Both the position numbers and the translations under genes were made by a program. A DNA stretch of 64,000 bases from contig OZ316897.1 of NCBI GenBank assembly GCA_973895155.1, forward strand, positions 21,266,001 through 21,330,000, given 5' to 3'. Origin of the DNA: Marsupella aquatica. Its lineage: Eukaryota > Marchantiophyta. Below are positions 10,561 to 22,430 of the stretch, piece by piece. Numbering within the stretch: position 1 is the stretch's first letter; the number at the start of each line of letters is the position of its first letter. The notes under the pieces were generated by a model. It was not told the origin of the DNA, searched no databases, and saw only the letters and a program-made list of their open reading frames with translations.

Positions 10561-13500
10561 GTTCAAGTCTGCAGAAGGTAAGTCTTGTCAGATGCAATCG
10601 ATAAGTTGATTGATCATGAGTATCAAGTGTTAAAAAGCTTTACTCAACTATTGGAAGGGATCGGATACACGCAATTCATGGAAACCAAGGTATTCGATTT
10701 GCTATTGTTATAAGGCAATGAGGATCCCAACTGCACTAATCCAACGGTATCGTTTAATTACCTCTTAGTGCTGTACTCTTCTGGGCGTCACTCTAACGCA
10801 AGGGTCGATGACCTACGCGCAACCTCACAAACTTGGTGCTGTTTCAGATGGATCGCTCGATCGCTCTTTCAAAACCGAAGAATGCAAAGATCTCCTCCCG
10901 TCCTTCCTCAAATAGGGCACACTCAAACAGCTGGGTCAGTTGTCAGAGACATGTTTTACAGAGTGGTTCAACAAGCGCAAACAGAGGTGCGACTTATGTT
11001 TATCTGACGGGGAACGAGGATAGGAAGGAGACCCTAGTTTGTGAGCTTGATAATTATTTTGTCATATGTATATGCATATGCTATGTAGTCATACTTAAGC
11101 TTGCATGTGGTACGTCTCTCCTGAATCGCACATCCAAACGTTATGCCTTATTGCATGCATAATTTAGTTATGTAGTCAGACCTAAGTTTGTATTCACTCG
11201 TTAGCCTCACATCCAAATTAACATTATGCATGCCTTATCACATATGGTATCTATTACCATGGCATTTGTTTCCCTCCGTCACCAGGTATTAATTTCAAAA
11301 ACGGACCAAAGAGGGGGAAAGAACTATTGTTACTCTGGCGCCCTGGCGCCCTCATTACGTCACTGGCTTACGGATTTGGATTTGTTCTCTATTACACTGG
11401 ATGGGTGGAAAGATATCTATAATGATACAAAATCAAGACAAAGGGAGACACCGGTCAGTTCGATCAGATGTATTAGATTGAAGCAGAAATATTTGCAGCC
11501 CTGTTACAAATCCAACCAGAGGTGGCCGGCCACCTGTTCTTTGGCATTAATTAATGGTTTGGGAGTATGACAGGCATGCGCAACCTGACCCTGTAATTTC
11601 CAATAGAATGCTTACTGCATGAACTCCTGGGGACCAAAATAGAACCCACTCGGCCTAGAAGAGAGAGAAGGGACGACGAACAAACACTGCTCCTAAGATT
11701 AAAGTGTACTCGAAGCAAAAAGTGGTGGAACCAGGTTACTAAAATAAACCATGCAAAAATGTGCTCAAAACAGTGAAAATGTGATCTATATTGTTCTCCT
11801 GGAACAAGGTGGACAGTGGTGGCTTAAGGCTCAAGTGACCTTAGGTGATAAGCTTAGCCTATGATAAGCTTAGCCTAACTGACAATTAGATTTCCCAGAG
11901 ATGTAAACAATAAACTTAGAATAACTATCTATTTTCTCTATGTAGCAAAGTTTAAACCTAGGGGGATCGGCTCATCGGTCCCTCTAAGTACGTACTTGAA
12001 AGTTGGATTAATGTGGGAGTCAGCACTATAAACCTAAACCCTTTCTACAAGTAATCCTATCTAATCCTGTGACAGGATGATCTGCCTTCTCTTCTGATCG
12101 ACTTCTATCTGTCGTTAGAGTTTCTTCAGTTATTTATTTCTCATGTAAAATGCCGCGCCGCAGGTGATTGTCTCCACTCCTCGTGTCATTTCTTAAGAGT
12201 TTCTGGTTTTACTTTACTCATGTAAACTTCCGCACGTGTTGAACTCACCACGCGTCAGTGTTTTAAGAGTTCTCCGTTTTCCGTTGTAAGGAGTTCAAGT
12301 TCTCTGTGTATTTGAATTGTCTTGCTTATCCGCGGGGATGTGAGGTATTACGGTTCGATTCATCTCTTCCTCCCTCTACTGTATTGATGTGAGTTCATTT
12401 CTTAAGCTTTCTGTCGATTCTCTTCACGGAGAATACGGGGCAAATAAAGAGTACAATCTGTACACCATCTATTATCGATGTGTAGTCTGAGTCAATTGAT
12501 GTGTGTAAAATTGTTATGTTCGCTCTACGTAATCTTTTCGGCATTTCTCACTTGAGACAGCGATACACTTACCTAGCAGGATTGTCTCTCAACTCCAGAA
12601 ACTTTGCAAAGGCCATATGGTTTTATTAAGATCTTAACATGGTTCAATTTCATGATTAAATATAGGGTTCTGAAAAAGTGCACCAGTGTTATCACAAAAT
12701 AGTTTTAGTGGTTCCTCATCATTGAAACTTAAGTTCCTTAGAAGTGCATTAAGCCAAGTAGCTCCTTCTACGAGTATTTCTTGGGTAAATGATAGAGCAG
12801 TTGTTGGTCGGCGTTTTGATTTCCAAGTGATAGTGCATTGGTAGATTTCCCGTTCTCGTGGTCGCCTGGCTAGCTAGCCAGCATCTGTATTTCCTGGTCC
12901 GTTGTAGCTTCCGTTTTGGCTGGTTAGAATCCCAAAATCTGGCTGAATAGAATCCCAAAATTTGACTGAATAGAATACTAAAATCTAACGCCTGCTTAGA
13001 TATGTTATACTATAGCCATGAACCTAGTCACAACACTCATAGCCTAGCCTATATAAGCTGTTATGTTGGTAAGATAAATGAGCTTACCAAGGATTCTCCT
13101 ACAAGCTAGATCTGCTTTTCCTACTTCCATGTCAGTTCTTACTCAGTTATTTTTAATTGGAATGGCAGGATGCGCGCAATCCCTGCTCTACACCTATATA
13201 TATTCTGACTATCATCTGGCAACTGAGAAGGTTTCCTCAAAGTTTTTTTCTTATTTTTGTTCGAAGCCACTTCCAACCATGCCAATCTGACCTTGTTTGC
13301 CATAGATCCTCTAGACTAGTACTTCTTTTAGTTTGTAAAGCCACTTTGCTGTGAAGGGAGTCTTAATTAGCTAAGGGGAGCTCCCCTACAGACCACGTTA
13401 GGGTCATAGTTGAATCCAAATCTTTCTCCATTGCCGTCTTCCATGCAAGTACGTGATTTCGCAGCTTCCTCATACTTCAGTGGTTCAACGATGTGTGATC

Positions 13501-15891
13501 CTTCTTTCCCTGTGAGCTTAGCGAAGAGATTCGGGAAATCTGGGCCAGGCTGTTGCGGATCACGATTCGCCTCAGCAGCCCCATCGAGTCGGCCAGGTAA
13601 TCGGCTATATGGCTGCGGTCTCCGTATCCATCCAAAATTGTTGGGGAAATCCCTGTTTGTACTTTGTTTGGTTGTTCCCTACGGACTCGCTCATTAGTTT
13701 ATGAGAAGCAAACCAACCAAATCACCCGACGGCGTGAGCGTAGACTCGGGCATCAATTTTTGGAAAGTCCCTTCGCCTGTTGTACTTTTGTCCATCCTCC
13801 CGGGGCAGTATATATGATCTGCTTTTTATCTCCTCGCCAGCGGGCTCACCATCGATCTGATCGAACCTTCCGCCCTTATTGCCAATATTAAGTCTGTAGG
13901 TATGAGCTCTGGATCCGAAACAAGCGATCACGATCGTCCAGAACTCCAGCGGCGATCAAGAGGTGTGACGACCCATATATTCCTCACAGTCGATGTATGG
14001 ACAATGACCTACTTCCGTAGAACCTCCATTATTTTGAATGAGGCTGTCAAATTCCAAAAGAGCCTAGAGCGGATTGACGATTGTTAAGGCCTACCGTAGC
14101 CATTTGACTGTCCCACCAGACTCTGGGTCTGCAGAGCTCTGGTCGCCGTGAGTTGTCCATATATAGCCGGCCTGTCGATAGCAAGTATTCCTAAACCCTA
14201 AATTAAACTACCACTTATTGGTAGTTACCTCCGGAAACTTAGTCTTCAGGGAGCAGGCCCACGGGAAATGATATTGCTCCCGGAAACGAAAATTGTGGCC
14301 CGGAGTGTGTCGGCAAACGAAATTGGAGATGTAGACGAGGATGTAGATTAAAGAAATCAACCCCAAATATATTTTTGAAAAATCACGAGAAATCGTTTAG
14401 AATATTGGTGCCCCAACAAATTTTAATGGTTGAGTTGGGTGCTACAAACTCAAATGGCAACGTACGCTTCACTTGTTATCTAGATTTGACCTAGCTCTCT
14501 CTTTCTCTCTCTCTCTTCAATTCACATCTCACGGCAGGGGATCGATGAAGTTTCAACAGAGAAAAGTGAATTACTTAGGGCTTGGCTTAAGCTCGACTGT
14601 GGCCTCGATATGAATCGAGTAAATGCTATTGTACATCATTTGTCCGTTCAGTTTTAACGTAACTCTCAGAACCAATCATACTTGTCAGGATTGTAACTCC
14701 TGACCTGTACCTATATATTTAAATCGAAGGGAGTTAATTCCCTTCACTCGAAACAGACGCTACCCATTGGCGCGCATATAAACGATATGGCAAGAGCGCA
14801 TCTGCCGGTCTGAGGCCACACCGTTCCAGTTTCATGCAGCCTCAGTTTTAATAATTGGTTGCGTTTCTGCCTAAAGTCCGCCCCTACTACATCCCTTCTG
14901 TACTACGCGAACCCCCTCTTGACATTTGACTAAGTATCGATCTGCAACAGTGGTTGGCAGGTTTAGGGAAATCAAGGTCAAGAATCTAAGCATGGACGAA
15001 ACTATCTGAGCGACATCATGTCTGCTTCTTTGAACGGATGTTGGCATTACACACCAAAGCCACTGTGAACATATACGGTCAACCTCACAAAAATGTCCAC
15101 TGGAAGTAACTCAGGACAAGAGAATGCAAGCTTCAGAGCCATGCGGCGCAGAGAACCTCAATTGATTTTGAACCGAGCTTTAGCAGTAGCAGTTGCAGTA
15201 TGTATATATATATAGCACAAACTCGTTTTCCTAAACAGTTTGTACAAATAGCTTCAATTTCATGGTCCTCTACTATATAGAAGTTTATTATGCCAAACAA
15301 GAGCCCTGAAAGTCTAGCTTTGGGCGGTCCATGGATCCGGTACTAAAAAAATCTAATTTTGTTAAACTAATGTTTGGAATGAGGTAAATTCAGTGAGAGA
15401 GAGCAAGAGTGCCCTTTTAATTTACCCGTCTGAACAAATTTTTCTTCAATTCAAACCCAACAAAATTTTCCTCTCGGCAAAGATTGTACTATTTCTGCAA
15501 GTTACGTAGACTTCAGCAAGCTAGTCTTGCTGGATACCGCAATACAACTAAATCAGCCGATCCTTGCGAAGCTTAATATGTGAACGTACAGTTCTTCACT
15601 TCTCGAGGAGCATAAATTATATATCGATCAGTACGTACCCAGAGAGGTCTAGGTTTTCACGTTCAAGTAACATCGTCAAGCAAGCTCGAGCATCATTGTT
15701 GCTTTGCAATTAAGCCCAGCTGAACCGTTAATGGAAATTGATCGATCACTACTTAGGAGGCGTTGACAGAGCAGCGCCGTCGAATAATCGACCCATGCAT
15801 GCAGGAGCGAATCCTGATCGAGAGAAAAGAACTTGCTCTCAATCGGTTGACGATACAAATTAGTTAATTCTCACACAGCACCGGAGATTAT
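10561..15891. other. Intergenic DNA between the S1-like and ABCG genes
   Basis: More than 5 kb without a supportable gene. Open frames in it are short (at most 114 codons) and lack motifs. It contains short CT runs near 14490-14515, an AT run near 15202, and a small tandem repeat at 12922-12990. Multi-exon genes with short exons cannot be excluded by eye. Confidence 0.45.
12922..12990 (+). repeat. Short tandem repeat, about 23-bp unit, three copies
   Basis: Three successive degenerate copies of TAGAATCCCAAAATCTGGCT plus GAA. The third copy has diverged (ATACTAAAATCT). Non-coding. Confidence 0.75.
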
Positions 15892-18138
15892 CTAGGTGCG
15901 GCGACGGGATATTTTGTAGCTTATTACGGCATAGGCGAGTAATCGATAGAAGACAGTGAAACCCACCATTATCGCCACGTCCTTCCATTTCTCTCTATCT
16001 ACGCCTCCTTCTACGCCTAATTGCTGGAGCACCTGCAACCAAGTGAGATTGCAAGCCCTTGTCTGATTCCCTTTCTGATTGGGTGTGGACAGATTGTCAT
16101 CTAAACACTCGCCTGCCCGATTTTGGTACTCGTTGGCTAGGAGTGCCTCCAGAGGGTACTTCAGCAATGACAGGTAGTGTGCGAAGATCCAATACCTGGG
16201 AATCCTTTCTTTCGAGATGAAGTATCCGCAGAAGAGGAAGAAGGCACCCATGCAGACCATTACGAGCGAATTTCCCACGATAAAATTGGGCACCAGGGCT
16301 GCGAAGAACGAGACGAAGGAGTTGGCCTGGAGGAGAACGAGCCAAATGACGAGCACAAAGAAGAAGAATGAAGAAGGGGAGGCGGTGAGCTTGACGATGT
16401 AGTAGGTGGGGATAGAGTAGATGATGCCTATGACGAGCAGGAACGGAGCAAAGACGATGGCACTCGACAGCATGTAGGAGAAAATGCGGTATGCGCCTCT
16501 CGAGGTCTCCCGTGTGAATATCTGGCGCTCCTGGAGGAAAATTGGAAGAGCCTCAGTGGAGGATGAGAGGAAGAACGTCAACGTGAAGGCAAAGAAGGAG
16601 AATCTCTCTTGTACTCCCTCCCTTCCACCCTTGTTGGAGTTGATGAAGATGGTGCCCAACGTGAGCCCTGCCGCCAGCGATTGGAAGGTTCTGGCAAGAA
16701 AGAGCTCCTTGGAACGAGCTATATTCTTGAAGCAACGATTTGCAAGCACCATAGTCTCCTGCATAGTTGAATTGGCGTAAGACACCTTGTTCTCCAGCCT
16801 CGACTTTATTTGCGGACTCTCAATCACGAGGTTTGTATCTCTGCTCCAATCGAAGCCTTCTGGGGGATCCATGAGACCGATCTTCACATTCTCTACCTGG
16901 TCCTTGAGCAGCTGCACTCCATGGTCGTCCATCTCGATAGAGAACCTTCCATTCACAGCGTCGATGGCATACTCCAGTACAGTGGTGTGGGCGGGGATTT
17001 CGTGGCCCATTACTGCCAGCCTTGAGGCGAGCATTTCCAACGATCCGTGGTGAACCACTTTGCCTTCCGCGAGGAGGAGAACCGAATGCATAAGCTCGAG
17101 GATTCGGAAATTCGGCTGGTGAATGCTAAGGATGACTGTACAATTACGAGACACCGCCATCGATCTGAGGATCGCAACGATGTTCGTGGCAGCCGCGCTG
17201 TCGAGACCAGATGTTGGTTCGTCCAAGATGAGCACGGAGGGATCGTGCACAACGTCCACTCCGATAGACACGCGTCTCCTCTCGCCCCCGGACACTCCAC
17301 GGATGGTCTGACTGCCAATTCTGGAGTCGGCGACGTGCTCAAGCCCGAGCTCCACGAGGAGGGCATCCACTCTCGCCTTCTTGAGAATGAGGGACATGGC
17401 GGGCGGCAGCCGAAGCCTGGCGCTGAAGAGAAGCGTCTCGTGCACAGTGAGAGTGGGAAAGAGGGCGTCGTCCTGCATGACGTACGCCGACACGCGACGG
17501 AATCGCGCCACATCCATTATCTTGTCGTTGACGAGTATAGAGTGAGAGCTGATAGGTCTGATCCGTCCCGCCAGTACTTCAAGGAGAGTAGACTTGCCTG
17601 AACCGCTTGGCCCTGCGATGGCAAGAAGCTCCCCGGCCATAGCATTGAAGCTGACATTCCTCAGAATGTGTTGAACGTCGATGTCACTCGCTTGCTGCTG
17701 CTTCTGGAGGTTCAGTTCGTTGGCTCCAGTACTCACGCTCGCATGAACTCTAGAAGTTTCAGGCAGGCTCTTACTGCTGCCGTGGATCTTACATGCGAGA
17801 AACCTCCTTACCGTTAGGAGCTGAGAGTTATGGCTGTGGCTTGGCAGCTTGTAGTTCAGGTTTCTCACTTGGATATTGTAGGATTTCGTTCTCTGAACTT
17901 GGAGAAATACCGAAGGGACGAAGTATCCGGGTGAATGCCATGGTTGAGGCGATGGACTTCCTTGTAGCAAATCATCCTGGGCATTGAAGGCTGCAACTGA
18001 TCTCACCGAAGATGAGATGTAGCCGCAGTGCCGACTGACTTTTCGAGTGTTGTCGTCTGCAGCGGCAGTTTGATCATGGTCAACGACCTTCTGTCGGCCA
18101 CCGCCTGTCTCCATTACTTCAACTGAATCTGACTGCAT
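15892..18138 (-). CDS. ABC transporter G family half-transporter (ABCG5/ABCG10-like)
   Basis: A 748-residue intronless frame with the ABCG order: ATP-binding domain first, then membrane domain. Walker A GPSGSGKST is at residues 176-184, the Q-loop Gln at 222, the signature VSGGERRR at 282-289, Walker B LILDEP at 303-308 and the H-loop His at 340. About six membrane segments follow from residue 485 to 742. Between them the segment ALPIFLQER followed by RETSRGAYR, and the GAFFLFCGYFIS segment, are characteristic of the plant ABCG4/5/8/10/23 group. Half-transporters dimerise and export lipidic or hormone-like substrates at the plasma membrane; the substrate here cannot be read. All catalytic motifs are intact and the length is slightly above typical (600-700) because of a roughly 150-residue N-terminal extension. 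The start at 18138 is the first ATG, and M9 is an alternative. Confidence 0.93.
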   Translation of the reverse strand: MQSDSVEVMETGGGRQKVVDHDQTAAADDNTRKVSRHCGYISSSVRSVAAFNAQDDLLQGSPSPQPWHSPGYFVPSVFLQVQRTKSYNIQVRNLNYKLPSHSHNSQLLTVRRFLACKIHGSSKSLPETSRVHASVSTGANELNLQKQQQASDIDVQHILRNVSFNAMAGELLAIAGPSGSGKSTLLEVLAGRIRPISSHSILVNDKIMDVARFRRVSAYVMQDDALFPTLTVHETLLFSARLRLPPAMSLILKKARVDALLVELGLEHVADSRIGSQTIRGVSGGERRRVSIGVDVVHDPSVLILDEPTSGLDSAAATNIVAILRSMAVSRNCTVILSIHQPNFRILELMHSVLLLAEGKVVHHGSLEMLASRLAVMGHEIPAHTTVLEYAIDAVNGRFSIEMDDHGVQLLKDQVENVKIGLMDPPEGFDWSRDTNLVIESPQIKSRLENKVSYANSTMQETMVLANRCFKNIARSKELFLARTFQSLAAGLTLGTIFINSNKGGREGVQERFSFFAFTLTFFLSSSTEALPIFLQERQIFTRETSRGAYRIFSYMLSSAIVFAPFLLVIGIIYSIPTYYIVKLTASPSSFFFFVLVIWLVLLQANSFVSFFAALVPNFIVGNSLVMVCMGAFFLFCGYFISKERIPRYWIFAHYLSLLKYPLEALLANEYQNRAGECLDDNLSTPNQKGNQTRACNLTWLQVLQQLGVEGGVDREKWKDVAIMVGFTVFYRLLAYAVISYKISRRRT

Positions 18139-18162
18139 GATGTGGAATTCTCTCGATCTATC

Positions 18163-18173
18163 ATCCTTATATA
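18163..18173 (-). promoter_or_regulatory. Possible TATA element upstream of the ABCG gene
   Basis: On the minus strand ATATATAAGG lies only about 25-30 nt before the first ATG (18138). If used as a TATA box it would place the transcript start at or just after that ATG and favour M9 or another start. AT-rich DNA makes chance occurrence likely. Confidence 0.2.
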
Positions 18174-18469
18174 TGTATATCCTACATCATGTGTCTGAGC
18201 TCTTACTGAATCTCGAACGTACTGAGCTCCATGTAAACTGCATAAGAATATGCATTTGTACGATAGAGGGATACGGACTTGCATTTCCCATGCGATAGTT
18301 GCGTGCTCTAGGGCGTGATCAAACGTCCAGTGATTGAGTCCTCTTTGAGCCACGAAGACATCGGAGTCATGATCGGTACAGTGAACTCTGTTTGAACAAT
18401 TCCGCCCACTAGTTTTGAATCACTGTTAAAGCTAATGCCAGAGTACAGGACGATATAAACCTGGACGAG

Positions 18470-18540
18470 ACTAAGACAGCAGGTAGTCAATCAGACATCG
18501 ACAAGGACGCTGGGTTGATCGACTACCTTGCTGTCTTAGT
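18470..18540. other. Strong foldback (hairpin) upstream of the ABCG gene
   Basis: Arms 18470-18493 and 18516-18540 pair over about 24 bp with one mismatch and one bulged base, enclosing a 22-nt loop. The left arm starts ACTAAGACAGCA and the right arm ends TGCTGTCTTAGT. The size and near-perfect pairing are like a small-RNA precursor or a tiny inverted-repeat element. It lies about 330-400 bp upstream of the ABCG start codon. No homologous second copy was noticed in the window. Confidence 0.7.
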
Positions 18541-19004
18541 ATTCTATTCAGAGCCTATAATGACGATTTAACAAGAATCTCATATGCACAAGTTTATTTC
18601 TGCTTATTTAACAGTTCCTGGGATATTCTGGGGTGCTCGGCTGCAGTAATGCGCCATGCGCCATGGGTCCATTCTGTCATAAGGTGAACATCTCTCAAGC
18701 GTACGGGAATGGGACTTTGAGTACTCACGTGTAAAGAGCACGCAAAATACCCCTAGAGCCTCGATCACGCCACAACGAGAAGTGGAGATAGCAAAGCATA
18801 CAGCAAGAACAAAATGTATAATTGGGTTGCACACGAATATGCAGGAACTGGAGCCGATGTTGTTGATTTTGGTTTCTTCAAAACTTGTTTTACCACAAAA
18901 GGTTGAACCATTAACAGCTAAGTATATATAGATCATCTGTCTAGCTTAAGAGCTGAAATCACTGTTGACATGGCTACCAACTAAGTAAAGAGGAATACAG
19001 TCGA
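18541..19004. other. Intergenic DNA
   Basis: No gene recognised. A 110-codon minus-strand frame (18604-18936) has no motif. Confidence 0.4.
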
Positions 19005-20150
19005 TTCCAGTGTGCAATTAACAACAAAGGATTTAGCAACTCTGACTGTGGTACACCCCGGAATCGACAATTTGGATCGCTAATTCGATGCTGAGAAAAG
19101 CCGAAGGTGATCTACCTCCGGTAGATTCCAGAATACCCAACTCGGATTGCTACCTCCTGGTACAGGAAACCATGCAATTGACAACAAATCTCCTGCAAAT
19201 CTAACTATCGTACGTCCCCGAGTCCCCAACAAATCTTCGACAAATCTAACTGTGGTACGTCCCAGAAACCACAATTTGGATAGCTGCCTCATAGTCAGCT
19301 AGATCATATTATTCAACAACCGTACGTTCTGGCAGATGAGTGGCACATCCCAGAATCCACAATTTGGATGGCTAAGTCCTAAGTAAGTTGAACGGGAGTA
19401 GAATAGGCCATGCAATACGTCGACAACAAAGCTGCGGAGTATTTAACTGTGGTACATCCTAGATTCAACAGTTCCGACAGGTACGTACCTACTGAGTAGC
19501 GCTGCAAAGGAGTACGTATAGTCGACCATGTCATGTAATTGTATAGCGTCCACGAATTCACAGTAAAATGAGATGAGTACCTACTAAGTACTGTAGCTAG
19601 ACTACGTAGTTGATAACAAAGCTTCGTCATGGTCCCTTTCTAGAATCCAACATTCGGATGGCTTCCACCGAATTAATGCTGAAGGGTAGTACAGTATACC
19701 ATGTAATTGATAACCAAGCTTCAAGGCATATATTACGTGGCACATCCCAAAACACAGAGTTGAGATAGGTACCGACTGAGTAGAGTAAAGGTGAAAGAGG
19801 AGTACAGTAGACCATGTAATTGATAACAAAGCTTCCAGACATATGTTCCTGTGGCACATCCCAGAATACAGAGTTGAGATATGTACCGACTGAGTAGAGT
19901 AAAGGTGAAAGAGGAGTACAGTAGACCACGCAATTGACAAATGGAGCTTCGGCATATTTAACAATAATGGTACATCCCAGAAATCAGAATTGAGGTGGCT
20001 ACCTACTGAGTAAATCTCAAGGAGGAGTAGAGTACACCATCCAATTGCCACAGAGCTTCGGCACGTTTTAACTATGTTACATCCCATCTACAGTTGACTG
20101 GCTACCAGCTACAGTAATGGTAAGGGGGTATACAGTATGGTATTCATGAT
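19005..20150. repeat. Satellite-like tandem array, unit about 97-125 bp
   Basis: About nine to ten degenerate head-to-tail units. Each contains a core like ATGYAATTGATAACAAAGCTTC, then GTGGYACATCCCAGAAT, an ACAATTTGGATGGCTACC-like or ACCGACTGAGTAGA-like segment, and GGAGTACAGTAGACC. Unit starts near 19604, 19701, 19814, 19928 and 20039 give periods of 97, 113, 114 and 111 bp. The units at about 19701-19927 are the most alike and the left end is the most decayed. The repetitive minus-strand open frames here simply translate the repeat. Confidence 0.85.
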
Positions 20151-21961
20151 GAAGTCTCTACGGTAATTATAATACGATACGCAGTGTACATACAGAAATA
20201 CTACCAACACAGGATCTGTTAGAAGGATCCTTACTAAGACCTTCACAAGTCTCAATTCATCTAGCATTTGCATTTGCACCAGCAGTATTTAATTCTGTCC
20301 ATACCGTGTTTCTAACATAAATTACCGTGGTCCAAATTGAATTGTGACCATTGAACAGTGAAGTGAAGTCAGGTAACAGTACAATTAATAATTGATGAGC
20401 TCAATCAGCTCCTCATTCACTGTATAGCATGTTCGTGCATGCTCATTTAGGCATGTTTCATTATTTGTCTTGCAATGATGTGCAGACTGAATTAGACTGA
20501 GGGCTATTGCATAATATTTGAATAGATTGAGTGTAATAAAATACAAAAATAAAAGTATGGGCACAGGACAAAGAAAAGTACATCTCCCACCATAATGAAG
20601 ACTAAAAGTACATGTGCACAAGTCTTGAAAAGTTGTGCCTATATCACACCCACTTTAGTTGAAGGAAACCCCTTGGAACCTGATCACTGGCCAGCTCTGG
20701 CTGTAGTCTCTAAACTACTTGTTTGGTTGCCTCCTTTCTGAGGTCTAACTTCTTCCCAGGTACTGGCCTCTCTGGTCTTAGCATGTCACCCATTGGTCCC
20801 TTGGGTTGGCCTCCCTCTTTTGGGGCCCCCGTTTTTTATGCTGGCTATCTAATGGGTTTCATTTGGTTTTGGGGGGGCAAAAAATTGAGATGTGCATACA
20901 AGCTACAGATTCTCGCTTGCCTTAATGACACCCAAATCAATATATAAAAGGTTGTGCACATATTTAAGCAGTACACAAGATATTCAATTGCCTTAGGGGG
21001 GCCGGTATAGAGTTCTAGAGCAAAGCTGGTACAGAAGATATTCACTTGCCTTAGGTATAGAGATCTGACTGGAGCAAAGCCTCTAGACCGTAACTCTAGA
21101 TAAAGACAAAATTGAGTGAATACCAAAAGCACTGATGGGGCAATTAAAGATGAACGGGAACAACTGACATAGGTTTTTTTGTACGTAAGGCTTTTTTCAC
21201 ACAAACTTTTCAATTTGGAAGGCTTTTTTTGTCGTATCTCTTTTAACATTCAAAGAATGGGCACGCATTCAGGCTTGTGCATATATAAAGATCTATGTAG
21301 ATATTGATATCAAGACTCTTGAGTAATTTTTTTTTGTTCCATGTCACACCATTCTAGGTAGTGTTAGAGTGTATTGTACTATCTAGATCTGTATGTTTGA
21401 TATGTGTGCTAAATGAGCCAATAAGGTTCCGTTAGGTTGTGTGAGAGGGTAGTTCTCTCTTGTGAGGCATTGAAAGGTTATCTTTCAATGTTGAGCCTTG
21501 GGAAAGAAGAGCTTGTGTGGTGGCTATGGTGGCTGAGAGCTCTCTCTATGTAGCGTGGATTCCTTGAGTGCAAGGTGCGTTGGCTCGACATACATGTGTG
21601 ATCGGATCGGTGCGGGATCGATGGGGTATTGTTGACCGGGATTGTTGTTCAGATTCTATTGAGATTATTGTGGGTTCTGGACATGTGTGGACATGAATTC
21701 CACTTGTACTTCATTCTCTTGTGTTTGTGATGTGGCAGTGTGACTATGTCTGAATATATATGATAAACGATGTATGTTGTGTAGCGATGTGTATGCGCAC
21801 GACATCCATGGTTTTCCATGGTTGTGGTTAAGACATTTGAGTGTTATCATTGGATTATCCAGCTCTGCCATGCTTTGTATGTGAGGCATATGCCTTTCAT
21901 TTGTGACAGAAAACTTCTTGAGGAGTGGGTGGGGTGGGGCTCATTGAATTTAAAAGAAACC
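20151..21961. other. Intergenic DNA left of copia-1
   Basis: No gene recognised. A two-copy direct repeat of about 60 bp lies near 20963-21085 (each copy has AAGATATTCA, then TTGCCTTAGG). The stretch 21330-21660 looks like decayed repeat DNA. Confidence 0.4.
21957..21961 (+). repeat. Target site duplication of copia-1, left copy
   Basis: AAACC, identical to 25173-25177 on the other side of the element. Five bases is the usual duplication length for LTR retrotransposons. Confidence 0.85.
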
Positions 21962-22150
21962 TGTTAGACAATGGCTATAATTCATACACCAACAACACAA
22001 GGATAATCTTTTCATGAGCCAATGTGGCTTATAAGGTGTTACACATTGGATGGTTATAACTACCTTCTCCTAGTCTCATGACTCTCTATATCTAGTCCCT
22101 ATATACCCCTTTGTATCACTCTATGAGTTAGGGTTAAGTGTATTCTAACA
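21962..22150 (-). repeat. copia-1 3' LTR
   Basis: 189 bp, matching 24984-25172 at all but one position (ACAATGG here, ACGATGG there). Contains stretches such as TATATCTAG and CCTATATACCCC near the middle. Confidence 0.93.
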
Positions 22151-22163
22151 CTCCCCCTTGGTT
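22151..22163 (-). promoter_or_regulatory. copia-1 polypurine tract
   Basis: On the minus strand AACCAAGGGGGAG abuts the 3' LTR directly, the position and composition expected of the second-strand primer. Confidence 0.8.
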
Positions 22164-22430
22164 ACTTCAATAGAAAGTAACCATTCTATAGAATAGAGTT
22201 AATCCTAATTCAAGGTATATTAGAACTTATAAACGACATGATCTCATTAAAAAACCCCCTGCTTTCTTCTTTGGGGTAAAAAGAGTATCACTGTCTTACA
22301 TGTAATAAGTTCGTTAAGTTGAGGGGACTGAGTATATGCTAAGTAGTAATGTGTCATTCTACCAGGTATTACGGGTTTAGGGTGATCGTAATAATAATGC
22401 CTGAAACGAGTAGTTGAGGGCATTTAGGTA

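Noticed and set aside
13902-14087. 61-codon plus-strand frame
   Set aside because: Short, motif-free, and no neighbouring exon-like segment.
17047-17601. Plus-strand 184-codon frame
   Set aside because: It is antisense to the ATP-binding domain of the ABCG gene and has no motif of its own.
19602-20087. Minus-strand 161-codon frame with internal repeats
   Set aside because: It is the translation of the tandem array. The repeat period, not protein selection, explains the similarity.
19005-20150. Tandem array as a CRISPR-like locus
   Set aside because: The units are about 100 bp, degenerate and contiguous, with no constant short repeat alternating with unique spacers, and the genome is a plant.
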